In this document: positions 36,276-47,100 of the stretch, piece after piece
How positions within the stretch are numbered: the first letter of the stretch is position 1
How the letters are laid out: each line of letters starts with the position of its first letter
Made by a program: the position numbers and the translations under genes
Notes under the pieces: model-generated
What the model was told of the DNA's origin: nothing
Databases searched by the model: none
Seen by the model: the letters and a program-made list of their open reading frames with translations, nothing else
Assembly: GCA_030549775.1 (NCBI GenBank)
Contig: CM060174.1
Span: 93,326,132 to 93,390,131 of the forward strand
Direction of reading: 5' to 3'
Origin: Tamarix chinensis
Lineage: Eukaryota > Streptophyta > Magnoliopsida > Caryophyllales > Tamaricaceae
Length of the DNA: 64,000 nt

Positions 36276-37890
36276 GTATGCATATATATTCCTTTTAACG
36301 TATGGATATAATTTTCCAAAAATTTGTCTACAAACATTCAACTAAATATTCATACAAATAATTTGTATCAAATATCTGGTACAACAAAATATTTTATTAA
36401 TTATAAATATATTACAAAAGAGTTATAGGATACCATTGCATTACAAAAATATCATGATAAGAAGCCACCTAAAAATTAATTGTTCTATTTACCGAACCTA
36501 ATAGACTTAGTTAGCTTGTCAAAATGAGTTGGATCTGCAACAACAAAAATATGAAAACAATAATTAATATAAGTATCAAATAAACAATGACATATTATAT
36601 CAAAATAAAATAAAAACACCATGCCAAACAATAAAGGTGAGCCCTTTCGCTTGCATTTTTCATTGGTATAATGGTTATCTATCACTTTATATGGTGCTGA
36701 TATGATGACGTGTTTATATATCTTCATGGTTGCAAGTGTTATAAGAAAACTTATGGCTATGAAACTCTTCAAAGCCAAGAAAAGTGTTATCTTTTAACAA
36801 AGTTAATCAATCTTACATTACAAGACTTGAAGTAATACATGTACAGGTATATTAATGAATTGATTATTTTATTTTATTTTGTCCAATTGATTAAAAGGTT
36901 TAGATTGATATCCTACATTCACAAATTATTTTTTCTATTACACATACTGGAATATGGGTTCTTCTATCTAAGGTTGATAAGATCAAACTAGATGGTATAA
37001 AGGTAATCTTGCACCAATTCCATCAGTTTCTTCAACAATCAAAATGCAGCCACCCCTAATGAATATTCCTACTTATTCAAAATCAGCTATAAAAAACTTA
37101 ATAATACCATTTTTGTTGAACTTCAAGCATTTTCAATGCTGGAAAGTGCGAGGAAATATAAGAAAGAAAGTAAGCAATGGAAAAAGAAGGAAACTGAAGT
37201 GCACTACATAAGCATGTGTGCATCATGAAGAATGCATAGATCAGGCTTGCCTCATAAGCAGTTGGCTGAACATATTAAAGAGGAAAAGGAAACACTACAA
37301 AATAATTTTATTTAGCACGAAGGAAGGATGATATCCACAACCTCATGATCAAAGTATTTGTACTAAAGTGTAGCGTATTATACATTGTGGTAACCACAAT
37401 CTACACTCTTCTGATTTGAGATAGTACTTGTGCATCTCTATGCGAGTCAGGGTTATCCATTCTACAAAATTACTAAAGAAGTGCAGCTGATTGTTCACTA
37501 AATTTATTTTGTTCTGACATATGTATTTGTCCTCTATGATGTTCGTTTCATTTATCAATGAAATTTAATCCCTTAAAAAGTTAAAAATAAAAGGAGAAAG
37601 AAATAAAAGGAAAGAATTCCTCAACTTGTTTCCAGTATTGTATTTTATAGAGATGTAGAACTTATCATGTCATGAGTTAAAACCATATCCTTCATTGTAC
37701 AATCAAAAAGAAAAGAACAATACCTTGACATGAAGCCTAACAGTCGACTGAACATTGCTTCTTCTCTAAACTCATGCATAAAGCCTAGATTTTAAAAATT
37801 AACCAGGAACACACAGTACAAGTGAAGTTCCAAGAAATGTTAAAAAGGTCATGATGAAAAGTTAGAAAATCGTAAGCAAAGAATCCTTAC
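36276..37890. other. CACTA interior, no gene recognised
   Basis: AT-rich interior sequence. A 97-codon minus-strand frame (36778-36485) and a 69-codon one (37558-37349) have no similarity I can support. The right part (about 37000-37890) is adjacent to the NUP160-like exon 2 donor and probably holds intron or further gene sequence carried with it. Confidence 0.4.
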
Positions 37891-38407
37891 CAGGAGCATT
37901 TTGATCAAGGGAACCAAGGCGAAAGCAAGTGACCGATCCATCATCTCTCCCAACTACAAAACAGTCGGTCGTAGCAACAACCACATTGATAGGCCCACAT
38001 TTAGGAGAATGTGAAATCTCAAAGCGCATCAGTTCATTTCATGCAAAAGACGAGCAAGAAGAATATGCAGATATATTTTTAAGTCGGAAAAGATAGGCAA
38101 CACTAGAAACAGATATTTTATAAAGCATATATGGGTAACCTAAACTGCAATGAATCTGTAAATGAATCAAAAGATCAGATGAGCTCACACAACCTAATAT
38201 CTAATTGAAATATAGTAATTATACTTGGAGGCTGGGAAACAAAAAATTATTAGAATATTCATATGAGAATTAAGCAGTAGAACCTCATCTCTGCATATAC
38301 AGACAAATGGAGAAAGTGCCTCTGGGAAGATGATGCGCAATCCCATAGTCGAGAACTCTTTACTTGCAGAAAGCTCTAATATATCAAGAGCAAAAGAGGA
38401 ACCCTTT
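37891..38407 (-). pseudogene. NUP160: Captured NUP160-like nucleoporin fragment, two exons
   Basis: Two minus-strand exons with introns retained. Exon A (38407-38284, 124 nt) has acceptor CAG|AAAGG and donor GAG|GTT and encodes DILELSASKEF followed by GLRIIFPEALSPFVCI. Exon B (about 38036-37891) encodes NELMRFEISH then CGPINVVVATTDCFVVGRDD and GSVTCFRLGSLDQNAPG, ending at a good donor CTG|GTAAGG. The order and text match, from memory, the N-terminal beta-propeller of plant NUP160, a scaffold nucleoporin of the Y (NUP107-160) complex. The exon B acceptor looks damaged, and no start codon or later propeller exons were found. Retained introns show capture at DNA level, not by retroposition. Not functional. 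Confidence 0.68.
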
Positions 38408-39297
38408 CTGATTTTTCTATTGCACATAAGAAGCATCAGCAAGAAATACAAAACCAAAAAAGACTCACCAAAAAGAAGGGGTAATGGATAGTTGAACTTC
38501 AACCTTGGGTAAAAATATATAAAACTTTGAGCAGCAATTTCCTCACTATCTTTCTTTGCTTATAGCAAGTTAAAAAAGAGATGGAATAATCCTTAATAAG
38601 GGACAGGTAGAAGGTGATAGCTAATAGACAGAAGCACAGGGCATACTGGGGAGAAAGTAGTACCAAATGAGATACAAAGCAGGATCCCCAATAACATGGC
38701 AGGAGGCAGCATTTTCTGTCACAGGAACAAAAACCGACAAAGTGGGAGTGCGAGCGTAAGAAGGGACTGCAACCTCAACCCATTTCCTACTTGATTAGCC
38801 AATTTCTTCACCTATACTCCAGCAAATTACTTTGTTTCTTTTGTATTAATTCATGGGTGATAGTTTCTCATACAATCTTCGATCCAACCATCCGTTTACT
38901 TTGATAAAACCACATCAAGACTTTTTCCCCATAATTGAAATTTTTTTTCTAATGATACATGAGGAGGAAAAACAAGGGAATGAAGGTGAAATTACTGCAT
39001 AAAACATGAAGAGAGGTGTGATCATTCACCTAATTCAATGCCCTAAGTGTAGTAGATCCAAATTTTTACAATAATAAAACCTTTAAAAAATAAGATAATG
39101 ATAGGGTAGTGATGAATATAATTGTATACAATGGGGAGAAAGAACATAGATAAATGAGCAAGTAGTTAAGGAAATTAAAATTCAACAAGCCTAGGCTATC
39201 ATCACTATCCCAATCAAGAGCTTCCGCACTGGTCGTAATAGATCGACTTTCATGTTGCTCCAGCATGAAAGTTCATTTCAGGGAAAGACGACATACC

Positions 39298-39430
39298 ATG
39301 ATACTTTCTGTTTTGTCGAGCCTTGCTTTGGCCTCTGGTTTGATGGTTGTACGTGCTAAAAATTCCGTACATTCCGTTTCATTTCCCATCCCAATCTTTC
39401 GAAATAGTTGGTTTGATTTCTTTTGTGCTC
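39298..39430 (+). pseudogene. nad6: Mitochondrial nad6 5' fragment (NUMT) inside CACTA
   Basis: From the ATG at 39298 the frame reads MILSVLSSLALASGLMVV then RAKNSVHSVSFPIPIF, very close to the N-terminus of plant mitochondrial NADH dehydrogenase subunit 6. About 60-100 bp upstream may also be organellar leader sequence. After about 39410 the match continues only with small indels (TTTCTTTTGT) and is then lost. The frame runs on to 39519 in unrelated text. Only about 45 of roughly 200 codons are present, so this is a nuclear insertion of mitochondrial DNA carried in the transposon. Confidence 0.8.
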
Positions 39431-39544
39431 TGCCCCTTAGAAATAGAAAGGGGCTTCCAACTAGAACCAAGGTACTTCTTTTTCTCAGTGCTTTATTTTT
39501 TTTATTGGCTATTTTTTGATGGAGGACCTCTCCCATGCGCTGGG

Positions 39545-41200
39545 TCAAATTTTACAACTTGAAAAACATCACAAAATACTCCTCCAAATAAGCCAAAGTC
39601 AATACAACTCCACAAACGCATGTGTATAGTAAGGTACTTAGTAAGATATAACCTCTATATACACTTAAAAACATTTCATATTTGAAGAAGACATATCTAT
39701 CTCATGACCTTAATAATTGTATTTATTATGCTTTCATATATACGCACTATAAGACACATAAGCAAAAAATATCCATAGATCACAATAAAAGATTTATGAA
39801 TTCCCTTTATAGTAGTAAAAGCCCTAATACACCCCTAAGAATTTAGTTAATTTGTACCGATTCCTCCATATATCATCCTCATCATACGCATACCCAAATA
39901 CTTAGACCATAAATAATTGTTACCAACACTATTTTAAGATGACATTAAAGTCATTATCAAAAGTATGTTCTGGATTACACTAACTTATCAAATTATAACT
40001 TTGTTTCTACTGACACAAAATATATTATCCATATAATGACAATTTTTTAAGCTTACACCAAACTTAGCCACATATTATCTATACCAAACATTACATCCAT
40101 GTCACTATAGTGTTTTAAGTTAATGCAAAACATATTATGTGGACCAACCAAAACAATACCACCACATTATGTTGTACACACCCGCAACTCATATTCTTAT
40201 GCCATGGTAGTTAAGATAACATATATTGTATACTCAATTGATTAAAACAATAAAGAAAAGATCCAATTTAACATAATTAGGATTTTTTATCCCGGACTAC
40301 AAATCCGGTCAAATCTTGCTAAATATTTAAATTGACGGATCAATAATGAAATTAAACATAATCTAATGCAAATTATATAAACAATTGAATAAAATAACTC
40401 GATTACACAATCTAATTTAAATCCGCAAGAATTTTGATCTAAGAATCCAATTTCAATTAATTTTGCACAAAATTTTTAAATTGATAGTTCTAACATGAAA
40501 TTAGATAAATTTTAAAGCATATTGTAAATTCAATTTATCTAAAATAGCTTAATCGGATAAAATCGATAAATCCGGATATAACCGGGTCACAAATCCAATT
40601 TTTACAAATCAACTATAACCAATACAATTAACCATTCCAAATCACTCATATAGCACATCTATATATAATTAAACAACTTATTTATCTTATCATAAGTTAA
40701 TTCATTCAAAATTAATCAAAACAGAAGTTAGGGTTTAAGTATTTATACCAAACAAATTGCTGCGAAATTGGAGAGGATGAGGGGTGCTGGAGCTTCGCTG
40801 GTGGTCAAGGACCACTCAACGGTGTCTAGCGGCACTAGAGGTTGACGGTCGGTGGCATGCCGTTGTTGTCTTCGTGTGTTGCTGGCGGTTGCTGCTGTGC
40901 TGGAGGATGACGACGACGAGAGGAGGGCTGGTGGTGTGCTCGAGCAGCAGTGGCTGGTGTGGTGGTGCGGCCTGGGTCGAAGATGCAGAGTAGGAAGATG
41001 CAGGGGCAAAGGGTCGGGGGTAAGGCAGGTAACAACAAGTGTTTGGTCGAAAGGCAGAACTAAAGATAAGGGATGGGGCTAGGGTGCTGGGCGCGCGGGC
41101 GGGATTTTGTTTTTTTTTGAAATTTTAAGGATTTGAGGGGGTTTAAGTTTTTTTTTTCATTTAGAGATTTGAAAAAAAATTATTTTAAAACATTTATATA
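39545..41200 (-). mobile_element. LTR fragment inside CACTA
   Basis: Bases 40230-41160 run parallel to 29840-30820 of the solo LTR at 27629-31627. Shared text includes TTAAATTGACGGATC-like, GAATAAAATAACTCGATTAC, AAATCCGCAAGAATTTTGA and the GC-rich island with TTAGGGTTT just before it. Neither LTR terminus is present. 39545-40230 is AT-rich and unassigned. A GC-rich island (40750-41080) gives Cys/Arg/Ser-rich frames that I do not take as genes. Confidence 0.6.
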
Positions 41201-41329
41201 TATATATATATATAGAAAAGGGGTCATGTGCGCACTATATATTTCTATACATACGTAGGAACGATTTCTGGCCATTGGATCTAAATTAGATCCAACGGCC
41301 GAAGAGTTAAGAACGAAAATTCTAACGCC

Positions 41330-41958
41330 GTTTGTTTTTTCCCTTAGGCCCTGCCCCGCCCCTTCTGTTTCACACCCGACCACCACACCACTCCGCACCT
41401 GCCTCTCCCTCTCCATCGCCCCCAGGTCGCCGCCCGTTCGCCCCTCAGTCGCTGCCCGTTCGCCCCTGCGGTTGCCCCCGCTGTAGCCCTCCGTCGCCCA
41501 CATTCTTTTCCTTCTAACTTTCCCCCGACACTCTGCCCACTACCCAGCCCTGAGTCACTAACCCTGACCTGCTGAAAGTCGTCCACTCCAGCCTCCCGAC
41601 CCTCACCCGCTCGTCTTCTACCTCTCGGTTTTCTCCATTTCCGTCACGTGTCGTCTCTGACTCGCTCTCTCCATCGCCGTTTTTCCCTTTGTATCTCTCC
41701 GTTGCCGTTTCTCCACAACCCGCTCTAGTCTCTGCCTCGCTCGCTCCATCGTCGTCATATATGTCCGTCGAAGCTGCCTCTTTACATTTTCGATCTACCT
41801 CAGCTAAAAACAATTGGTTTCGTCAATACTCAGATCTGATAACACAGCGACAGTTGTGGTATGTGTGTGTCATATTTTTGTGCATCTCTTCATTTTTTAT
41901 CTCAAAATTTTGTTCTGATTGTTGTGTCGATGTGCAGTAGTAGAGTCACGAGATTGAC
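41330..41958 (+). pseudogene. Captured gene 5' leader with intron signals
   Basis: A GC- and CT-rich stretch (41330-41730), typical of captured 5' gene ends, is followed by CAGTTGTG|GTATGTGTG, a plausible donor near 41860, and GATGTGCAG|TAGTAGAG, a plausible acceptor near 41938. The second exon would continue across the hAT insertion to GGATTCGGCAAGGATAAACAG. Open frames (41332-41517, 41689-41940) are Pro/Ser-rich and unrecognised. The donor gene is unknown. Confidence 0.35.
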
Positions 41959-41966
41959 CTTCAGCT

Positions 41967-42161
41967 TAGGGATGGCAATGGGTCTCGGACCCGACCCAGA
42001 CCCGCTAGACCCGCCTCATTTTTAGCGGGTCTGGGTCCATGATTTTTGGACCCGACGGGTCTGGATCGGGTCTGGGTTCACATATACCTTAAAGGGTTTG
42101 GGTCTGGGTCTTGTTCAAGACCCAGACCCGACCCGCCAGACCCGTTTAATATACATATGTG

Positions 42162-42205
<44 letters not shown>

Positions 42206-43099
42206 CTAATATTATGTTTGTCATTATTGTCTTAATTTTATATAATCTCCTTATTCATTTTTTTTAAATTTTATTTTTGTATACTTACTTTATAAATAAT
42301 ATGTATAATATTGTATTCTAAAAGTTAGGGATATGAACGGGGCAGATTTTACCCGAAACTCTACAGATTTTGTCCAACAGATATGGATAAACAAATATGA
42401 ATGATGGAAAAAAAATACTTGTTGGGTTCAAGTATGGATACGGGTATAGGATATCCATACCTGTACCCGTAACCATACCCGTATCCATATTCGTACCCGT
42501 TTACCCGATATATAATTACCTTTTTACCCTTAATTTTAAAATAAATATAGTATAAATTAAAGTTAGAATTATCATTTAGCTTAACTCTAAATGGGTTTAT
42601 CCGTCGGGTGATAGATTTATCCATCGAATAATATTCATTAATGGGTAACGGATATCCAACAGATACGAATATGGATATGTTAGCGGATATGGATTTGTGT
42701 ACGGGTACGGATTTTCTTATCGGATACGGATACGGATATGGGTATACCCGTCTCATTTACATCCCTACTAAAAGCATTAAAACACCATTTAAAAAGTTAA
42801 TATAACTATTTTAATATATTTATTTTTTCACTTAGATGATTGTTTTTAACAAAAAAAATACATATTAAGTTATATAAAACATAAATGCATTTGTATTAGC
42901 ATAGATTATCAATTATTTTTTAAAAAAATAACCGGACCCATTTAGGACCCGTTTACCCGCTAGACTCAATGGATCTGGATCTGGGTCTAAACTTTTAAGA
43001 CCCGATGGATCTGGGTCGGGTCTAGATCTAGGTAATATAAACGGGTCCGGATCTGGACATGGCTGGACCCGGTCCAGACCCGACCCATTGCCATCTCTA
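41967..43099. mobile_element. hAT-type MITE, 1.1 kb, TSD CTTCAGCT
   Basis: Ends are TAGGGATGGCAATGGG and CCCATTGCCATCTCTA, inverted repeats of 16 bp with one mismatch. They are flanked by a perfect 8-bp duplication CTTCAGCT (41959-41966 and 43100-43107), diagnostic of hAT elements. The arms are rich in GACCCGACCC / GGGTCTGGGTC text, which extends the inverted repeat over 150 bp at each side. It has no coding capacity. A TA run lies at 42172-42200, and a second MITE is inserted at 42326-42767. Confidence 0.93.
42326..42767 (-). mobile_element. Second hAT-type MITE nested in the first, TSD CTAAAAGT/C
   Basis: Ends are TAGGGATATGAACGGG and CCCGTCTCATTTACATCCCTA-type, with flanks CTAAAAGT (42318-42325) and CTAAAAGC (42768-42775), an 8-bp duplication with one change. 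The arms are made of GGATACGGATACGG / CCATATCCGTACCC text. The 131-codon minus-strand frame here (repeating Tyr-Pro) is a product of that repeat. The same family occurs truncated at 14156-14440. Confidence 0.9.
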
Positions 43100-43752
43100 C
43101 TTCAGCTGGATTCGGCAAGGATAAACAGATTTAGGTTTGTCAATTTTGATTATGTTCTATTGATTCGTATATGTTTTTTTTTTCTGATAATTGTTTTTGA
43201 TGGCAATGTTAGTACGTATTCTGATTGCTGTATGGTGGTCTGATTACTTTGATTAGTAATAATCAGAGTAATTTTTGTGTTGTTAGGTGGTTGTATGTTA
43301 ATCTAATTACTAATCAGAGTGATAATCAGAGTAGTTTTAATCTTAATAGGATGGCTATATGTTATTTGATTAATAATCAGAGTAATGTTACTCTGATTAT
43401 TGTTGATTATTGAAGGTATTTCATTAATCATATCTGTTTATATCATCTGTTTGTAGTTCATTTAGATCCTGTTCTTAGTTTGTTAAATTTTTATATGTGA
43501 ATGGCAGATTTTGGAATGGAAGGCCAGAGTTGGATGTAATTTTTTTTTCAACTTTATGAAGGTATTGGTCATTGATGATTTTCATTGTAGTGTAGACGAT
43601 AGTGGAAGTTTTTTTTTTCAGACTTGTGTAAGGTTTAATTTTAAGGAATTGTCAAATTTCGAATCATATTGTATAATTAAATGAACGTATATTTAATTAG
43701 TATGTTTTTTTTTCGTTTGTTGAAACATGCATGCCTTTGGATGGAAATTAGA

Positions 43753-44116
43753 TGGTTTAGGGTTTAGTGGGTTTGGGGTTTGGGTTTGTATGGTTTGGGG
43801 ATTAGGTTTAGGGTTTGTGTTTAGGGTTTAGGGTTTAGAGGGTTTAGATGGTTTAGGGTGTAGGGTTTAGGGTTTATGGTTTAGAGGGTTTAGGGTTTAG
43901 GGTTTAGAGGGTTTAGGGTTTATGGGTTAGGGTTTAGGGTTTAGGGTTTAGGGTTTAGAGGGTTTAGGGTTTAGTGTTTAGGGTTTAGAGGGTTTAGGGT
44001 TTATGGTTTATGGTTTAAGGTTTAGGGTTTAGGGTTTAGAGGGTTTAGGGTTTAGGGTTTAGATGGTTTATGGTTGAGGGTTTAAGGTTTAGAGGGTTTA
44101 GGGTTTAGAGGTTTGG
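43753..44116 (+). repeat. Telomere-like TTTAGGG array with variants
   Basis: About 360 bp of GGGTTTA units, the Arabidopsis-type plant telomere repeat, mixed with GGGTTTAGA, TTTAGATGG and TTTATGG variants. The higher-order unit GGGTTTAGAGGGTTTAGGG recurs. It is internal, inside the Pack-MULE-like element, so it is an interstitial array and not a chromosome end. Confidence 0.9.
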
Positions 44117-47100
44117 ATATTTGGTTTGGATTAGTTTTTTGGTTTGGCATTAATAAAATCTTGAATGTGATTAAATTTTGATCCAATGGATGAGATTAGT
44201 TCTTATGTTTGTATATTAATAGTAGTTTGTATAATACCCCTCCCCTATATATATATATATATATATGAGACTTAAACATTTTCAGCGACCAATAAATTAA
44301 TTATTAACGACCAAAAATTATATTAGTTGTAATAGATATACCAATAACGACTTTTGATGGTGGTTGTTAATAATATATCAATAGTGACAAAAAAAATTGG
44401 TCGCTAAATTGGTCATTAATGCACAGTTTGTTGTAGTGAGTGGGGCCCCTGCTTATCGTGAATGAAAATATAACAATATAATTTATGGAAAAGGCATTAA
44501 TGATTTAAAGTGCAAAAGTACGTGAATTATGACTAAGGTGACATTTTTATATCCATTCCACAAGAGATAATAGTGGCTTGGGAGCACTTTGCTCCGAGAA
44601 GGTGATGTTTTCATATTCGTTCCACCGGATGATAATAGTTGCTCGGGTGTGTTATTCTTGAGAATGTGTTTCAAATCGTTCCACCAGTTTAAGAATGGTG
44701 GGGGTTCTTGTACTCTACGTATATAAAAGAATAAAAATGGTTACATCTAATAAAGAGGCTAGGATCGGTATTTATCTTATAAGATGTATCATTAGTTTAA
44801 ACGTGTGCTTATCTATAATAAATATTTATCCTGTGAGATGTATCAATGGTTTGAACTTGCGCTTATCATCAGTTGTGAATGCATGTATTATCTATATCCT
44901 TGAATTAATAGTATCGTTACCTTGCTTAGTATGTAGTGCACTAACCACCTGTTTTATGGGTGATACTCATTCCTACGAGTAGGAGACCCTGATTCCTTTG
45001 TGCAGGTCTTGGATGACCTGCTTGATGACTATACTGCTTATGATGCACTATGTGGGGATGATTTATCCATTATCTATACTGGGTTTTTGGATAAAGATTA
45101 ATGTTCTGGTTGATGTACTTACCTAAATACCTTTTTAGACTCTTTGATCCATGGTATCCCTTATTTTATGTTTTGTTATTATAATTCATAGTTAACATCC
45201 AAACTCATATTGTATTATAAATGTTTCTTCCATTTATAATTTCCTTATTTTACTATAAATGATTTTAGTCTTGTGATTGATGTAAGGATGGTTGGACTAA
45301 CCAGAATTATGCCAATTACGGTGGTAACCCCTGATATTTTACTTATATGCTTCTAGTGTAAAAAAAAATAGAAGTAAAAATCGGGGTGTTTTATGTGAGA
45401 AATCCACCAATTATTCTATTTCATGTTAAATTATAAAAAAATCTACTAAGTTATATTTTATCTTAGAGGGAACAATGCTAAAACAAAACACTAATGGGTA
45501 AGATATCAATCCAAAATGCCACTTAATAAGGAAGCATCCAAACACACCGAGGAACACTTTAATCTTAAGTAATAATATCCCGTATAAGACTAGTAGGTTG
45601 ACTATAGAGTAGAAAGAGACTTTGCCAACATGTTAATAGTGTTAGCACATCTATATAAGAACATGAAGTGCATTAACTACAAACCCCACCTCAAAGGTCA
45701 TCCCAAAATTACTTGCCTAAATCTCAAACTCAATTTTACACTTGAATTTTCAGAAAAATTTAGATATATTAATAATTACTAACCCAAAATAATCATGTAT
45801 ACCAATTTTATATAAAAAAAAAACTTATTATTCACAAAATAATATTCGTGTACTTGAAAATCCTACCAAAAAATTCCAATAAGGCTATATTTAAAAATTA
45901 ATAAATTTTACTATTACCGATATTTACTATTCACATCAAATCACTATTCTTGTTAATTTATTATTTTGAGAGTCACATAAATGGTCAATGTTGACCATTA
46001 ATTTTAAAATATCTAATTAAGTCCTTTAAATGCAAAATGGCTAAAATGCCCTAAATATAATGATTATGAATAAAATAGTAAATTAATTACTAAAATTATG
46101 GAATTAAATAATAAATACATTTAATCAATAATTAGCATGATATAATAGCACAAAAAAAATAATAAAAACCATATTTTCAGTAAAAAGACAAAATGCTCCT
46201 AAACCCTAAAAACACTAAAAATAGTATAACTTTTATCATACAAAGACCTAGCTCTTCAAACTCATCACACAATTCATTTAAAATATTATGGATACCTTAG
46301 AGGTAAAAAACACCAAAATTTTCATCCTAGGCGTGAAATGACTAAAATACCCCTTACGCATGCTCAAAACTTAATGTAATCACAAATTTAATTATACTAA
46401 GCCAAATCAACACTTTGAGTATATAAAATTACATCCAAAAACCTAAATAATACATTGGAATAATAAAAATTTAATAAGAACAAAAAAACATATAATTATT
46501 CCCTAGAGGCCAAATGGCACAAAATATGACAAAAATGTCATTTATAACAACACCACCACATTTAAGCATTCTAACACATCAAATCCTATCTACCATTAGT
46601 ATAATTTATTTTATCAAGTTATTAGCTCCAATATTGAGCAAAAATAATCCCAGGATCAACACTTTCCCACCACTTGAAAACCTTGCATAAAAACCATAAA
46701 AATACTTCGAAAATACAAAACAAAACAAATAAGAATAAAAATCAAGGCTAGAATGGATTATTACTACTTGGAATGATTTATTAAATCAACAAATATATCT
46801 TCGAGGTTAAACTTTTCCTTTAAGGTCAAGAAAAAAATATGACTTTAATTTAGATATTTTATGAAGCTATGAATAAAATTAGGATAGTTGTGATAGGTTT
46901 TGCTTTGAAAAAGTTCAACTTTGGGTGCCAATTATGCCTAAAATTGATGAAAAATTCTAAAAATAGTTAGAAAATTTTTTTAATACAAATTTAGACTAAA
47001 TATGTAAAAATATAAGAATATCATAAGTTTTGCAAATTTTTGCTTGCTAAAACACTCATTTTAGGGTTTTAAACATAAGTAAGGGTTAAGAGATGGTGGT

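Larger units (their letters stand above)
41211..44250. mobile_element. Pack-MULE-like element with long imperfect TIRs
   Basis: The left end TATAGAAAAGGGGTCATGTG and the right end, read inverted, TATAGGGGAGGGGTATTATA start long terminal inverted repeats. Similarity continues about 90 bp inward (CCATTGGATCTAAATT versus CCATTGGATCAAAATT). Both sides run into TA repeats, so the target duplication cannot be read. Long TIRs plus a GC-rich captured leader fit a Mutator-like Pack-MULE. No transposase was found. Contents are 41330-41958 captured leader, two nested hAT MITEs, intron-like sequence and a telomere-like array. Confidence 0.5.
35870..44438 (+). mobile_element. CACTA (En/Spm) transposon, 8.6 kb, non-autonomous, TSD AGT
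   Basis: The left end reads CATTACAAAAAACTAGG (one change from CACTA) and the right end reads TTTGTTGTAGTG, the inverted CACTAC terminus. A 3-bp duplication AGT lies at 35867-35869 and 44439-44441, as this superfamily makes. Both subterminal zones carry many short GGTCGCTA/TAGCGACC-like repeats. No transposase is visible inside. The interior holds foreign DNA: NUP160-like exons, a mitochondrial nad6 fragment, an LTR piece and a Pack-MULE-like element. It must have been mobilised by a TNP2-type enzyme supplied elsewhere. Orientation is arbitrary. Confidence 0.92.
33323..45393 (+). mobile_element. Third-level LTR, split by a CACTA transposon
   Basis: Starts TGTAATACCCC (33323) and ends GGGGTGTTTTA (decayed GTTACA, 45393), with flanks TATGA (33318-33322) and TGTGA (45394-45398), a 5-bp duplication with one difference. 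Its own length without the CACTA insert is about 3.5 kb. It is the inverted relative of the solo LTR at 10449-14056. Removing 35870-44438 and one AGT restores a continuous module (CCATCAGATTAAGAATAGT then GGGGCCCC), parallel to CCACCAGTTTAAGAATGGTG at 44682-44701. A pyrimidine-rich leader (33560-34200) contains an AC repeat at 33953-33980. Confidence 0.85.

Noticed and set aside
42361..42756. 131-codon Tyr/Pro-repeat frame on minus
   Set aside because: It lies wholly inside a MITE made of GGATACGG-type repeats.
44483..44982. Short frames around 44483-44982
   Set aside because: They fall inside the LTR module array and the conserved LTR hairpin region, with no coding support.
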